Below, piece after piece: positions 10,001-19,297 of a DNA stretch of 64,000 nucleotides. Both the position numbers and the translations under genes were made by a program. Each line of letters opens with the position of its first letter. Position 1 is the first letter of the stretch. The notes beneath the pieces were generated by a model that saw nothing but the letters and a program-made list of their open reading frames with translations, was not told the DNA's origin and searched no databases. The stretch comes from Allomuricauda sp. (GTDB lineage Bacteria; Bacteroidota; Bacteroidia; Flavobacteriales; Flavobacteriaceae): contig NZ_JANQLX010000005.1 of NCBI RefSeq assembly GCF_028280385.1, positions 42,225 to 106,224 on the forward strand, read 5' to 3'.

Positions 10001-10166
10001 TGCGGCATGTGGCAGTGGAGCGATGGTATTTGGGGATATTAACGATGAGCATAGCAAGATATCCGAGTTGAAAGCAGATGATAGAATGTACCACTTGTTG
10101 GAGCATGTGGGTACAAAACCCAATGTGTTCTATCATGTAAAAGTTAGAAATACCAACGAGGCTTAA
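7047..10166 (+). CDS. actB: Alternative complex III subunit ActB, iron-sulfur protein
   Basis: ActB is the large periplasm-facing subunit of complex III-alt, related to molybdopterin oxidoreductases. The 1039 residues start with a twin-arginine-like motif (RRDFLKYVG at 52-60). A catalytic-type domain without an evident molybdenum site runs to about 750. A ferredoxin-like domain follows with cysteine clusters CTGCGACVIAC, CQHCNHAPCETVC, CVGTRYCANNC and a later CSMC/CSAAC pair. These would bind one [3Fe-4S] and three [4Fe-4S] clusters in family members. A Glu-rich insert lies near 530-550. It sits between actA and actC with short gaps. Confidence 0.95.
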   Translation: MASNKKYWKSEAELNPNDSIVETLRNNEFTEQIPVDEFLGDKENLSASTTNRRDFLKYVGFSTAAATVAACEGPVHRSIPYVVQPDTIVPGVANYYATTIADGFDFASILVKTREGRPIKIENNTDAKVNGNANARVQASVLSLYDSKRVQGPTQNGGPVEWNILDANVKAKLGSLKGSNRQIALLTQTYASPSTEKLIAEFKAEYGDNVNHVVYDAISEEAGLNAFEAAYGERALADYDFEKADLIVSFGADFLGDWQGGGYDTGYAKGRVPKQGKMSKHIQLESNMSLSGANADKRYPMTPTQQKIALAKLYGKLNGSSVGGGTSDVDPAVESIAAQIRKAGSKAVVVTGLNDINAQTVVLAINKLLASEAFDAENPKYVRQGDAAKVSKLVSDMNAGRVGLLIMDGVNPAYSLPNAADFVAGLEKVDVSVSFSFNNDETAQSSQFVAAASHYLESWGDAEFKKGQYSLMQPAIRELFDTRQFQNSLLGWLGKDQTYYEYIKEHWNTNILQGEDWSKALQDGAFVPASEEVAADEEVAQTEETEEISSIDPIAAAVRALAATTSSGTELVLYSKVGMGDGKQANNPWLQEFPDPISRVSWDNYLSVSKADAVEWGLENYNVADGGLNGSYVKLTVDGTVLENVPVIIQPGQAQGTVGLAFGYGREAGMKLEMATGVNAYTLYKNFSDVQSVSVEKSAGDHEFACVQLHKTLMGRGDIIKETTLEIFNTKDHAEWNPMPHVSLNHEMIPVTSPDADLWEEFDRSIGHHFNLSIDLNACTGCGACVIACHAENNVPVVGKEEIRRSRDMHWLRIDRYYSSEETFEQDNEKKDGLEGLFGDKGALGGFGQMEDPSANPQVAFQPVMCQHCNHAPCETVCPVAATSHGRQGQNHMAYNRCVGTRYCANNCPYKVRRFNWFLYHDNDEFDFNMNNDLGKMVINPDVNVRSRGVMEKCSMCIQMTQKTILDAKREGRVIKDGEFQTACSAACGSGAMVFGDINDEHSKISELKADDRMYHLLEHVGTKPNVFYHVKVRNTNEA

Positions 10167-10198
10167 TCAATAAATTAGAAGTAACTAGAAGATAAATT

Positions 10199-11923
10199 AT
10201 GGCATCGCATTACGAAGCACCTATTCGAAAGCCCTTAGTACTCGGAGATAAAGGATATCACGATGTTACCGTGGATATTGCCGCTCCGGTTGAGGGAAAG
10301 GCCAACAAACAATGGTGGATTGTCTTTACCATTGCCCTTGTGGCATTCCTTTGGGGTCTGGGATGTATCATTTATACCATTTCCACAGGTATCGGGGTTT
10401 GGGGTCTTAACCGGACCGTTAACTGGGCCTGGGACATCACCAACTTTGTATGGTGGGTAGGTATTGGTCACGCGGGAACGCTGATTTCGGCCGTATTGTT
10501 GTTGTTCCGCCAAAAATGGAGAATGGCCATTAACCGTTCAGCAGAAGCAATGACCATCTTCTCGGTTATCCAGGCGGGATTGTTCCCGATTATCCACATG
10601 GGTCGCCCGTGGTTGGGGTATTGGGTACTTCCTATTCCCAACCAATTTGGTTCGCTATGGGTAAACTTTAACTCGCCCTTGCTTTGGGACGTGTTCGCCA
10701 TCTCTACCTATCTTTCGGTTTCCTTGGTGTTCTGGTGGACAGGATTGTTGCCTGATTTCGCAATGATTCGTGATCGCGCCATCAAACCCTTTCAAAAGAA
10801 AATATATAGCTTGTTGAGCTTTGGTTGGACAGGGCGTGCCAAGGATTGGCAACGTTTTGAGGAAGTTTCCTTGGTATTGGCCGGTTTGGCTACACCATTG
10901 GTACTTTCCGTACACACCATTGTATCCTTTGACTTTGCCACATCCGTGATTCCTGGATGGCACACCACCATTTTCCCACCGTATTTCGTTGCGGGTGCTA
11001 TTTTCTCCGGTTTTGCCATGGTGAACACCCTGTTGATCATCATGCGTAAAGTGTGCAACTTGGAAGCCTATATTACGGTTCAACACATCGAATTGATGAA
11101 CATTGTGATCATGATCACAGGTTCTATTGTAGGATGTGCCTATATCACCGAGTTGTTCATTGCATGGTATTCTGGAGTGGAGTACGAACAATATGCCTTT
11201 TTGAACAGGGCAACCGGACCTTACTGGTGGGCATACTGGGCAATGATGACTTGTAACGTGTTCTCACCACAGTTTATGTGGTTCAAGAAATTGCGTACCA
11301 GTATCATGTTCTCCTTCTTTATTTCCATTGTGGTGAACATTGGAATGTGGTTTGAGCGTTTTGTGATCATTGTAACTTCCTTGCACAGGGATTATCTTCC
11401 TTCTTCATGGACGATGTTCTCACCAACTTTTGTGGATATCGGAATCTTTATTGGTACCATTGGATTCTTCTTTGTGTTGTTCCTCTTGTACTCAAGAACA
11501 TTCCCGGTTATCGCACAGGCGGAAGTAAAGTCTATCTTGAAATCCTCTGGGGAACGCTTCAAGAAACTAAGGGATGAGGGCAAACCTTTGTACGAGAAAC
11601 CTGCGGCAGCTGCCAGCGTTGAAAAAGCTGCGGTTACCGAGGAAAAAGCCGAGGCTGACCCAGCACAAGTGTCCTCACTTTTGGATGCCATTGGAACTTT
11701 TGACAAGGACAATGATACCGCAGACGACCTTAAGAAAGTAAAAGGGATAGGTCCGCAAATGGAAGAGACCTTGAACCAAATCGGAATTTTCACCTTTGCC
11801 CAGGTGAGTAAAATGACCGAAAAAGAATACAACCTGTTGGATTCCATTACAGGTTCCTTCCCAGGAAGGGCACAACGTGATGATTGGGCCGGACAGGCGA
11901 AAAAATTAAATGATAAAAAGTAG
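10199..11923 (+). CDS. actC: ACIII subunit ActC with C-terminal helix-hairpin-helix tail
   Basis: ActC is the NrfD/PsrC-like integral membrane subunit that oxidises menaquinol. About ten hydrophobic segments cover residues 35-445. After residue 445 the 574-residue protein continues with an Ala/Glu-rich linker and a small domain (about 510-574). That domain contains KKVKGIGPQMEETLNQIGI, the pattern of helix-hairpin-helix modules also seen as C-terminal additions on L21- and NuoE-like proteins in Bacteroidota. The tail is in frame and directly precedes actD (2-nt gap), so it is not an assembly artefact. What the tail does is unknown; a protein-contact role is a guess. Confidence 0.93.
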   Translation: MASHYEAPIRKPLVLGDKGYHDVTVDIAAPVEGKANKQWWIVFTIALVAFLWGLGCIIYTISTGIGVWGLNRTVNWAWDITNFVWWVGIGHAGTLISAVLLLFRQKWRMAINRSAEAMTIFSVIQAGLFPIIHMGRPWLGYWVLPIPNQFGSLWVNFNSPLLWDVFAISTYLSVSLVFWWTGLLPDFAMIRDRAIKPFQKKIYSLLSFGWTGRAKDWQRFEEVSLVLAGLATPLVLSVHTIVSFDFATSVIPGWHTTIFPPYFVAGAIFSGFAMVNTLLIIMRKVCNLEAYITVQHIELMNIVIMITGSIVGCAYITELFIAWYSGVEYEQYAFLNRATGPYWWAYWAMMTCNVFSPQFMWFKKLRTSIMFSFFISIVVNIGMWFERFVIIVTSLHRDYLPSSWTMFSPTFVDIGIFIGTIGFFFVLFLLYSRTFPVIAQAEVKSILKSSGERFKKLRDEGKPLYEKPAAAASVEKAAVTEEKAEADPAQVSSLLDAIGTFDKDNDTADDLKKVKGIGPQMEETLNQIGIFTFAQVSKMTEKEYNLLDSITGSFPGRAQRDDWAGQAKKLNDKK

Positions 11924-11925
11924 TT

Positions 11926-12453
11926 ATGGCTTCAAAAGTTATACAAGCACTTTATAATGACGACGATGTGTTGATGCATGCCGTAAAGAAAGTTAGGGCG
12001 GAGCATCACCATATTGAAGAGGTTTACACCCCATTCCCCGTGCACGGTCTGGATAAGGCCATGGGACTTGCAGATACCCGAATTGCAATTACCTCCTTTA
12101 TGTACGGATGTTTGGGATTGGCGGTGGCCATTGTCATGATGAACTACATCATGATCGCCGATTGGCCACAGGACATTGGTGGTAAACCCAGCTTTAGCTA
12201 TTTGGAAAACATGCCGGCCTTTGTTCCGATCATGTTTGAAATGACCGTTTTCTTCGCGGCACACTTAATGGTGATTACCTTTTACCTAAGAAGTAGGATG
12301 TGGCCATTTAAAAAAGCGGAAAACCCAGATGTAAGAACAACGGATGACCATTTTTTGATGGAAATTGGGTTGCACGATAACGAAGAAGAATTGACCGCAT
12401 TGCTCAGGGAAACCGGAGCTGTGGAAATAAAAGTTACAGAAAAGGAGTCTTAA
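11926..12453 (+). CDS. actD: Alternative complex III subunit ActD (DUF3341)
   Basis: This 175-residue protein has two membrane helices (about 58-80 and 98-122). The conserved DUF3341 pattern FPVHGLDKAMGL near residue 38 precedes them, and a charged C-terminus follows. ActD is a peripheral membrane-anchored subunit of complex III-alt with no cofactor. It begins 2 nt after actC and is followed 4 nt later by actE, so translation is probably coupled. Confidence 0.92.
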   Translation: MASKVIQALYNDDDVLMHAVKKVRAEHHHIEEVYTPFPVHGLDKAMGLADTRIAITSFMYGCLGLAVAIVMMNYIMIADWPQDIGGKPSFSYLENMPAFVPIMFEMTVFFAAHLMVITFYLRSRMWPFKKAENPDVRTTDDHFLMEIGLHDNEEELTALLRETGAVEIKVTEKES

Positions 12454-12457
12454 TAAT

Positions 12458-13027
12458 ATGAAGCATTTAGGTAAAATAAGCGTTGTCTTGGCCTTGTCCA
12501 TGTCCTTGGCATCCTGCTTTGATAAAAATAGCCCTAACTACCAGTACATGCCCAATATGTACGAATCTGTGGGTTACGAAACCTATGAAGGTGTGGACAA
12601 TGGATTGTTCCCACAAGGAACCGAGGCTCTGCTTCCGGCAGAAAACACCGTGCCAAGGGGTTACCTTCCCTACAAATTTGAAAATACTCTTGAAGGAAAG
12701 GATTTGGCCCGTTTGGAACCAAGCCCATTGGACTCCCTGGACCGTGAGGCCAATCTGGCCAAAGGAAAAGAACTGTACGATATCTATTGTGCCATCTGCC
12801 ACGGACCAAAAGGAAAAGGACAAGGTACCCTGGTAAAAAGGGAAAAAATATTGGGTGTGCCCAGCTATGACGACGTGGCACGAAACATCACCGTAGGTAG
12901 TACCTACCATACCATCTATTATGGGCTGAACTCCATGGGCTCCTATGCAGCCCAATTGGCTAACGAGGAAGAAATGTGGCAGGTATCCGAGTACGTGATG
13001 AAATTAAAGGAAGACCTAACAAAATAA
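12458..13027 (+). CDS. actE: ACIII subunit ActE, monoheme lipoprotein
   Basis: A 189-residue lipoprotein cytochrome c. The signal peptide ends in the lipobox LASC (Cys20). A single heme site CAICH lies near residues 111-115. The axial Met is probably in the GSYAAQLANEEEMW segment near the C-terminus. In known complex III-alt, ActE passes electrons alongside ActA to the terminal oxidase. Position and spacing (4 nt after actD, 15 nt before actF) fit the act operon. Two other long frames overlap here but encode nothing recognisable. Confidence 0.92.
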   Translation: MKHLGKISVVLALSMSLASCFDKNSPNYQYMPNMYESVGYETYEGVDNGLFPQGTEALLPAENTVPRGYLPYKFENTLEGKDLARLEPSPLDSLDREANLAKGKELYDIYCAICHGPKGKGQGTLVKREKILGVPSYDDVARNITVGSTYHTIYYGLNSMGSYAAQLANEEEMWQVSEYVMKLKEDLTK

Positions 13028-13042
13028 TTGGATTAGTTGACT

Positions 13043-14377
13043 ATGTACACGTTTTCAAACAGACTTAAAATGGGATCTTTCATTGCTATGGCAGTGGGAC
13101 TGATTTTCTTGACCATCGGTTTTGTTTCGGCTCCTAGCACTGTGGAAGAGGCAAAAGCCATTGTGGCCGCTGCACATGATGGACATGGAGGGGGACATGG
13201 CGAAGAAGCAACCCATCACGGCGAGGATAAAGGTCACGCAGCTGCTGATGCCCATGACGATGGGCATGATGCATCCCATGACCTGCACTTGCTGCACCAA
13301 CTTCAGAATAGACCTTGGGCAGCGTTGTATGTTGCAGCCTTCTTTTTCTTTATGATCGCATTGGGGGTATTGGCATTCTATGCTGTACAAAGGGCGGCCC
13401 AAGCAGGATGGTCACCCATGCTTTTCCGTGTTATGGAAGGTATTACGGCCTATTTGGTTCCAGGAGGAATTATTGTGTTTGTGATTTTGGTGCTTTCCGT
13501 TTTGCACATCAACCATTTGTTTGTTTGGATGGATGCCGATGTAGTGGCCAATGATAAATTGTTGCAAGGAAAAGCAGGTTATTTGAACCCTACCTTCTTT
13601 TTGGTTCGGGCTGCAATTTTCTTGGGGGGATGGATCTTCTATCGCCAGTATTCCAGAAAATTGTCCTTGGCACAAGACGAGTCGGATGACAACTCCAATT
13701 TTGTAAAAAACTTTAGATGGTCCGCCGCATTCTTGGTGTTCTATCTAGTAACCGAGTCCATGATGTCCTGGGATTGGATCATGAGCTTGGACCCACACTG
13801 GTTCAGTACCCTTTTTGGGTGGTATGTGTTTGCCAGTATGTTCGTATCTGGTATTACCGTAATCGCAATGATTTCAATTTACCTGAAATCCAAAGGATAT
13901 TTGGAGCAGGTAAACGATAGCCATATCCATGATTTGGCCAAGTTCATGTTTGCCATCAGTATTTTCTGGACCTACCTGTGGTTTGCCCAGTTTATGTTGA
14001 TTTGGTACGCTAACATTCCTGAAGAGGTCACGTATTTCGTGACAAGGCTGGAAGATTACAAACTGCCTTTCTTCGCAATGTTGGCCATGAACTTTATTTT
14101 CCCATTGTTGGTCTTGATGAACAGCGATTACAAGCGGGTAAACTGGTTTGTGGTTATGGCGGGAATTGTGGTATTGCTAGGGCACTATTTGGATGTGTTC
14201 AACATGGTGATGCCCGCAACCGTGGGAGACCAATGGCATATAGGATTACCTGAAATTGGTGGAATATTGTTCTTTGGAGGATTGTTCATTTATTGGGTGT
14301 TCACAGCGTTGACCAAAGCGCCATTGCAGCCCAAGCGCAATCCCTTCCTTGAGGAAAGTAGACAATTTCATTATTAA
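13043..14377 (+). CDS. actF: Alternative complex III subunit ActF
   Basis: ActF is the second NrfD-like membrane subunit, homologous to ActC, with about ten helices over 444 residues. A notable His-rich loop lies between the first two helices (about residues 40-90, many His, Gly, Asp and Glu), as is common in flavobacterial ActF. The ATG at 13043 was chosen over an in-frame TTG six bases earlier. It is the last act gene, 27 nt before coxB, which places the terminal oxidase in the same transcript. Confidence 0.93.
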   Translation: MYTFSNRLKMGSFIAMAVGLIFLTIGFVSAPSTVEEAKAIVAAAHDGHGGGHGEEATHHGEDKGHAAADAHDDGHDASHDLHLLHQLQNRPWAALYVAAFFFFMIALGVLAFYAVQRAAQAGWSPMLFRVMEGITAYLVPGGIIVFVILVLSVLHINHLFVWMDADVVANDKLLQGKAGYLNPTFFLVRAAIFLGGWIFYRQYSRKLSLAQDESDDNSNFVKNFRWSAAFLVFYLVTESMMSWDWIMSLDPHWFSTLFGWYVFASMFVSGITVIAMISIYLKSKGYLEQVNDSHIHDLAKFMFAISIFWTYLWFAQFMLIWYANIPEEVTYFVTRLEDYKLPFFAMLAMNFIFPLLVLMNSDYKRVNWFVVMAGIVVLLGHYLDVFNMVMPATVGDQWHIGLPEIGGILFFGGLFIYWVFTALTKAPLQPKRNPFLEESRQFHY

Positions 14378-14404
14378 TACGATTAAGTCTTAGAGAGATA
14401 TACA

Positions 14405-15463
14405 ATGACTGCATTATTAACATTGACTGTTTTAGTACTGGTGGCAATTGCAATCTGGCAAATGACCAAGATTTTTGAATTGTCTCAACTTAAAGCGGAA
14501 AACACTGGAGTGGCAACGGACAAGGATAACAGGTACAATGGTTATCTCATGTTTGCATTTTTGTTCTTCATCTATGGTATCACCATCTTCAGCTTTGTGA
14601 AGTATTCCAAGATGCTTTTACCAGAGGCATCTTCAGCCCATGGTGGTGGATATGACCAATTGATGTGGGTGTCCTTTGCTATCATCTTTGTTGTGCAGAC
14701 CATCACACAAGCATTGTTGCACTATTTCGCCTATAAATACAGGGGAGAAAAAGGTAAAAAGGCCCTTTTCTTTGCGGATAATGACCGCTTGGAATTTATC
14801 TGGACCATTATTCCAGTAATTGTTTTGGCCGGACTCATCCTTTGGGGCTTGTACACCTGGACCAATATCATGGATGTTAATGAGGAGGACGATCCCTTGA
14901 TTGTGGAATTGTATGCACAACAGTTTAACTGGACGGCCAGATATGCCGGGGAAGATAATGTTTTGGGAGATGCCAGTGTTCGTTTGATTGATATTGATCG
15001 TGCCAATGTACTGGGCTTGGATGAAGCTGACCCTAACGCCTCGGACGATGTGATCGTTAAGGAACTACACTTGCCCGTAGGAAGAAAAGTGAACTTTTCA
15101 ATGCGTTCCCAAGATGTATTGCACTCTGCCTACATGCCCCATTTTAGGGCGCAAATGAACTGCGTACCCGGAATGATCACACAATTCTCGTTCACCCCTA
15201 CCATTACCACGGAAGAAATGAGACGCAATCCGGATGTAGTGGAAAAAGTAAAAAGAACAAATACCCTTAGGGCCAAATGGGCCGCAGAAGGGAAGCCTAA
15301 TTCCGAACCATGGGAGTTTGATTATGTGCTGCTTTGCAATAAAATTTGTGGTAAGTCGCACTACAATATGCAGATGAAGATCATTGTGGAATCCGAGGAG
15401 GACTACAATAAATGGCTTGCTGAACAAGCAACTTTCAAAGAAACCATTGCCCCAGCGGAATAG
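14405..15463 (+). CDS. coxB: Cytochrome c oxidase subunit II
   Basis: Subunit II carries the CuA centre that receives electrons from cytochrome c. The 352 residues contain three hydrophobic segments: one at the N-terminus, one near 45-65 and one near 135-155. An extracytoplasmic cupredoxin domain follows. The CuA ligands are visible: His in DVLHSAYMPHF and the motif CNKICGKSHYNM (C-x3-C-x3-H-x2-M) near residue 310. There is no fused cytochrome c domain, which fits electron delivery by ActA or ActE. It follows actF by 27 nt. Confidence 0.95.
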   Translation: MTALLTLTVLVLVAIAIWQMTKIFELSQLKAENTGVATDKDNRYNGYLMFAFLFFIYGITIFSFVKYSKMLLPEASSAHGGGYDQLMWVSFAIIFVVQTITQALLHYFAYKYRGEKGKKALFFADNDRLEFIWTIIPVIVLAGLILWGLYTWTNIMDVNEEDDPLIVELYAQQFNWTARYAGEDNVLGDASVRLIDIDRANVLGLDEADPNASDDVIVKELHLPVGRKVNFSMRSQDVLHSAYMPHFRAQMNCVPGMITQFSFTPTITTEEMRRNPDVVEKVKRTNTLRAKWAAEGKPNSEPWEFDYVLLCNKICGKSHYNMQMKIIVESEEDYNKWLAEQATFKETIAPAE

Positions 15464-15502
15464 ATAGGCAGCAAAAAACTATAACAAAATTTAAAGAAGA
15501 TT

Positions 15503-17320
15503 ATGTCAGCTACTGGACACGAACACGGACACGAAGATCACGGACATCATCATAAGGAAACTTTTATAACCAAGTACATCTTTAGTCAGGACCATAAGAT
15601 GATTGCCAAGCAATATCTTATTACCGGGGTTTTGATTATGGGATTCATTGGTATTGCCATGTCGTTGCTTTTTAGAATGCAATTGGCCTGGCCAGGAGAA
15701 TCTTTCTCGGTATTTGAAGGCTTGTTGGGCAAATGGGCTCCTGATGGCGTTATGGATGCCGACATCTATCTGGGCTTGGTGACCATGCACGGTACCATAA
15801 TGGTATTCTTTGTGCTCACAGCGGGCTTAAGTGGTACATTTAGTAACCTTTTGATTCCGTTGCAGATTGGGGCCAGGGATATGGCTTCAGGCTTCTTGAA
15901 CATGCTTTCTTTCTGGATGTTCTTTGTATCCGCAGTAGTAATGGTAATCTCACTTTTTGTGGAAGCAGGACCTGCCGCTGCCGGTTGGACCATCTATCCG
16001 CCATTGAGTGCTTTACCTATGGCGCAACCTGGTTCTGGTGCAGGGATGACGCTGTGGCTGGTTTCCATGGCCATATTCATTGCATCATCGCTTCTGGGAT
16101 CCCTAAACTATATTGTTACCGTTTTGAACCTAAGGACCAAAGGGATGTCAATGACACGTTTGCCTTTGACCATTTGGGCCTTCTTCGTAACGGCTGTAAT
16201 CGGGGTGATTTCCTTCCCGGTACTTCTTTCCGCGGCCTTATTGCTGATCATGGACAGAAGTTTTGGAACTTCGTTTTTCCTTTCCGATATCTTCATCCAG
16301 GGTGAGGTATTGCACTACCAAGGAGGATCTCCAGTACTGTTCGAGCATTTGTTCTGGTTCTTGGGCCACCCTGAGGTATATATTGTGATTCTTCCGGCAA
16401 TGGGATTGGTATCTGAAGTAATGGCGGTCAATGCACGTAAGCCAATATTTGGATATAGGGCTATGATTGCCTCCATCCTGGCCATCGCATTCCTGTCTAC
16501 CATTGTTTGGGGGCACCATATGTTTATTTCCGGGATGAATCCGTTCCTAGGTTCCGTATTTACCTTTACAACCTTGTTGATTGCGATTCCATCCGCAGTA
16601 AAAGCCTTTAACTGGATAACCACCTTATGGAAGGGTAACCTTCAGCTCAATACTGGTATGCTCTTTTCCATCGGAATGGTATCGACCTTTATCACGGGTG
16701 GGCTTACAGGTATAATTTTGGGGGATAGTGCATTGGATATTAATGTTCACGACACCTATTTTGTTGTAGCACACTTCCACCTGGTAATGGGTATCTCTGC
16801 GCTCTATGGATTGTTCGCCGGGGTCTACCACTGGTTCCCTAAACTATTTCAGGGAAGAATGATGAACAAAAATCTCGGGTACGTCCATTTCTGGATTACC
16901 GCAATTGGTTCCTACGGAATTTTCTTCCCCATGCACTTTGTTGGGATGGCAGGGGTACCACGTAGATATTACGAGAATACAGCGTTCCCAATGTTCGATG
17001 AATTGACTAATGTTCAGGTGTTAATGACGGTATTTGCCATTATTACCGCAGGGGCACAGTTGGTGTTTGCCTTTAATTTTGTGTACAGCATATTCTATGG
17101 CAAAAGAGGCTCATTGAATCCATGGAAAGCAACCACTTTGGAGTGGACCGCACCGCATGAGCATATCCATGGTAACTGGCCAGGGGCCATACCTCATGTT
17201 CACAGATGGGCATACGACTATAGCAAAACCTATGAAAATGGTGAGTATATCATTGCTGGTCAGGACTTTGTTCCGCAGACCATTCCGTTACAGGACAATG
17301 AAGAAGAACTCAACCACTAA
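15503..17320 (+). CDS. coxA: Cytochrome c oxidase subunit I
   Basis: This is the catalytic heme-copper subunit, 605 residues with twelve expected helices. The CuB and heme a3 ligands are present: FLGHPEVYIVILP with the cross-linked His-Tyr pair, then HHMF, and HDTYFVVAHFHLVMG near residue 420. The N-terminus has a His-rich cytoplasmic tail (MSATGHEHGHEDHGHHHKE). It closes the act-cox operon and is followed by a terminator. Subunits III and IV and heme O synthase are encoded about 19 kb downstream, so the oxidase is assembled from two loci. Confidence 0.96.
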   Translation: MSATGHEHGHEDHGHHHKETFITKYIFSQDHKMIAKQYLITGVLIMGFIGIAMSLLFRMQLAWPGESFSVFEGLLGKWAPDGVMDADIYLGLVTMHGTIMVFFVLTAGLSGTFSNLLIPLQIGARDMASGFLNMLSFWMFFVSAVVMVISLFVEAGPAAAGWTIYPPLSALPMAQPGSGAGMTLWLVSMAIFIASSLLGSLNYIVTVLNLRTKGMSMTRLPLTIWAFFVTAVIGVISFPVLLSAALLLIMDRSFGTSFFLSDIFIQGEVLHYQGGSPVLFEHLFWFLGHPEVYIVILPAMGLVSEVMAVNARKPIFGYRAMIASILAIAFLSTIVWGHHMFISGMNPFLGSVFTFTTLLIAIPSAVKAFNWITTLWKGNLQLNTGMLFSIGMVSTFITGGLTGIILGDSALDINVHDTYFVVAHFHLVMGISALYGLFAGVYHWFPKLFQGRMMNKNLGYVHFWITAIGSYGIFFPMHFVGMAGVPRRYYENTAFPMFDELTNVQVLMTVFAIITAGAQLVFAFNFVYSIFYGKRGSLNPWKATTLEWTAPHEHIHGNWPGAIPHVHRWAYDYSKTYENGEYIIAGQDFVPQTIPLQDNEEELNH

Positions 17321-17336
17321 GGTGATACAAGAAAAC

Positions 17337-17364
17337 AAGCCCATCCTTCCCGGATGGGTTTTTT
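17337..17364 (+). terminator. Terminator of act-cox operon
   Basis: The stem CCCATCC/GGATGGG (17340-17346 with 17352-17358), with a 5-nt loop, is followed by six T residues, 20 nt after the coxA stop. Confidence 0.9.
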
Positions 17365-17425
17365 GTTTGTAGGGTTTGGTACGGCAATTGTTACCTCTAA
17401 TTGTAATATCTTTAATAACCCATAA

Positions 17426-18265
17426 ATGCGAACACTTTTGAAAAAACTAGCAATTTTATTGGTGTTGTTGTGCCAAGTTTCGGTTTGGGCACAACGCAAG
17501 CCCAAGATAAAAGGAAGCCGAATAGTCACCGAGGTCAATGGCGAACTTCCGGCATTCAATGCCATACAACTAAACGATGATTTGGACATTGAACTTAAAA
17601 AATCCTTTGGACCAGGCTACGAAATAGTGGCCGATGACAACCTCATTGATATCCTTAAGTTTAAAGTGGAGGATAGTACCTTGGTCATTAGTTCATTTTA
17701 TAATGTCACTGCAAAAAAGCAGATGGACATCACCGTGAATTATACAGAGTTGAAATCCATATCGGCCAAACAGGGCAGCATTGTCGCTGGGGATATGATC
17801 AATAGTGATGAACTATTTGTGGACGCCTTTTCCAATGCGAGATTGAACTTGCAGGCCAGCGCGGCGGTGATGGATATCAATCTTGAGGAAAGCAGCCGGG
17901 CAGATTTCAATCTGGATGTGGATTCATTGAATGTCAGGGTAACCAACAGGGCTGAAGCCTATGTCTATGCAGTTAATGAAGTAGGTCTTGTGGATGTGGA
18001 GCAAAACGGGACCCTAACAATGGAGGGAACCTCGGACCGGGTACAGATAAATGCATCGGACAATGCTAGGGTAAAAGCAGAAAAGATGGAAGCAGCTACT
18101 GTTCAAGCCCGTTTGGAAAACGCATCCACCGCAAGAGTATATGCATACCGGGAGTTTGAACTGAGTGCTATTGGAAATACTCGGATTTATTTATTCGGGA
18201 ATCCCAGGATTGCCATCACCGAGTTCATGAACACCGCGCAATTGATTAAAAAAGAAGAACAATAA
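17426..18265 (+). CDS. Exported DUF2807 (GIN domain) protein
   Basis: A 279-residue protein with a clear signal peptide (LLVLLCQVSVWAQ near residue 23). It is followed by the repetitive beta-strand pattern of DUF2807, also called the putative autotransporter adhesin head GIN domain (FNAIQLNDDLDIELKK at the start of the domain, then strand repeats rich in Ala, Asn and Val). Such proteins form a right-handed beta-helix-like fold on the cell surface or in the periplasm. Function is unknown. Its stop codon directly abuts the ruvB start, so the pair is probably co-transcribed, although no functional link is evident. Confidence 0.82.
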   Translation: MRTLLKKLAILLVLLCQVSVWAQRKPKIKGSRIVTEVNGELPAFNAIQLNDDLDIELKKSFGPGYEIVADDNLIDILKFKVEDSTLVISSFYNVTAKKQMDITVNYTELKSISAKQGSIVAGDMINSDELFVDAFSNARLNLQASAAVMDINLEESSRADFNLDVDSLNVRVTNRAEAYVYAVNEVGLVDVEQNGTLTMEGTSDRVQINASDNARVKAEKMEAATVQARLENASTARVYAYREFELSAIGNTRIYLFGNPRIAITEFMNTAQLIKKEEQ

Positions 18266-19297
18266 ATGGGTATGAACGAAAACCTAGATCCAACATCGCA
18301 GAATTTTTCACAGGAAGAACTGGATATTGAAAGAGCGTTGCGTCCAGTAACCTTCGACGATTTCACAGGGCAAGAGCAGGTGTTGGAAAATTTGAAGGTT
18401 TTTGTTCAGGCTGCCAACCTAAGGGGCGAGGCTTTGGACCATACCCTATTTCATGGACCTCCAGGACTGGGAAAGACCACCTTGGCCCATATTTTGGCCA
18501 ATGAGTTGGGGGTGGGTATCAAAGTCACCTCGGGGCCGGTATTGGACAAGCCCGGAGATTTGGCCGGTTTGCTCACCAATTTGGAAGAGCGGGATGTCCT
18601 ATTTATTGACGAGATCCATAGATTGAGTCCCATTGTGGAAGAATATCTGTACTCCGCCATGGAAGACTACAAAATAGATATCATGATCGAATCGGGCCCC
18701 AACGCCCGTACCGTTCAAATCAATCTAAGTCCATTTACTTTGGTGGGGGCCACTACCCGTTCAGGATTGCTTACGGCACCCATGAGGGCAAGATTTGGAA
18801 TTCAGAGTCGCTTACAGTATTACCATACAGAACTATTGTCCACTATCGTGGAGCGCAGTGCGGATATTTTAAAAGTGCCCATTAGCAACGAAGCCGCCAT
18901 AGAAATTGCCGGTAGAAGCAGGGGAACCCCTAGAATTTGCAATGCTTTGCTCAGAAGGGTTCGGGATTTTGCCCAGATCAAGGGAGATGGAAATATAGAT
19001 TTGGAGATTTCCAGGTTCGGATTAAAGGCCCTGAACGTGGATGCCCATGGATTGGATGAAATGGATAACAAGATATTGTCCACGATCATCGATAAGTTCA
19101 AAGGCGGTCCAGTGGGCATTACCACTTTGGCCACAGCAGTTTCTGAAAGTGCGGAGACCATAGAGGAGGTGTACGAGCCCTTTTTGATCCAGCAAGGCTT
19201 TATCATGCGAACGCCACGAGGTAGGGAAGTCACAGAACTTGCTTACAAACATTTGGGCAAAATAAAAGGGGGAACCCAGGGCGGATTGTTTGAATGA
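18266..19297 (+). CDS. ruvB: Holliday junction DNA helicase RuvB
   Basis: RuvB is the AAA+ motor that drives branch migration together with RuvA. The 343 residues have Walker [12 protein letters not shown] near residue 63, Walker [10 protein letters not shown] near 113, sensor 1 VGATTRSG, and the winged-helix C-terminal domain (about 265-335). The ATG at 18266 abuts the upstream stop; an ATG two codons later is the alternative. It overlaps the P450 gene by 4 nt (ATGA). ruvA is 6.6 kb further on, and ruvC is not in the window. Confidence 0.97.
   Translation: MGMNENLDPTSQNFSQEELDIERALRPVTFDDFTGQEQVLENLKVFVQAANLRGEALDHTLFHGPPGLGKTTLAHILANELGVGIKVTSGPVLDKPGDLAGLLTNLEERDVLFIDEIHRLSPIVEEYLYSAMEDYKIDIMIESGPNARTVQINLSPFTLVGATTRSGLLTAPMRARFGIQSRLQYYHTELLSTIVERSADILKVPISNEAAIEIAGRSRGTPRICNALLRRVRDFAQIKGDGNIDLEISRFGLKALNVDAHGLDEMDNKILSTIIDKFKGGPVGITTLATAVSESAETIEEVYEPFLIQQGFIMRTPRGREVTELAYKHLGKIKGGTQGGLFE

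Noticed and set aside
12483..12836. 117-codon Cys/Pro-rich frame inside actE
   Set aside because: It is a shadow of the actE reading frame, which has a lipobox and heme site.
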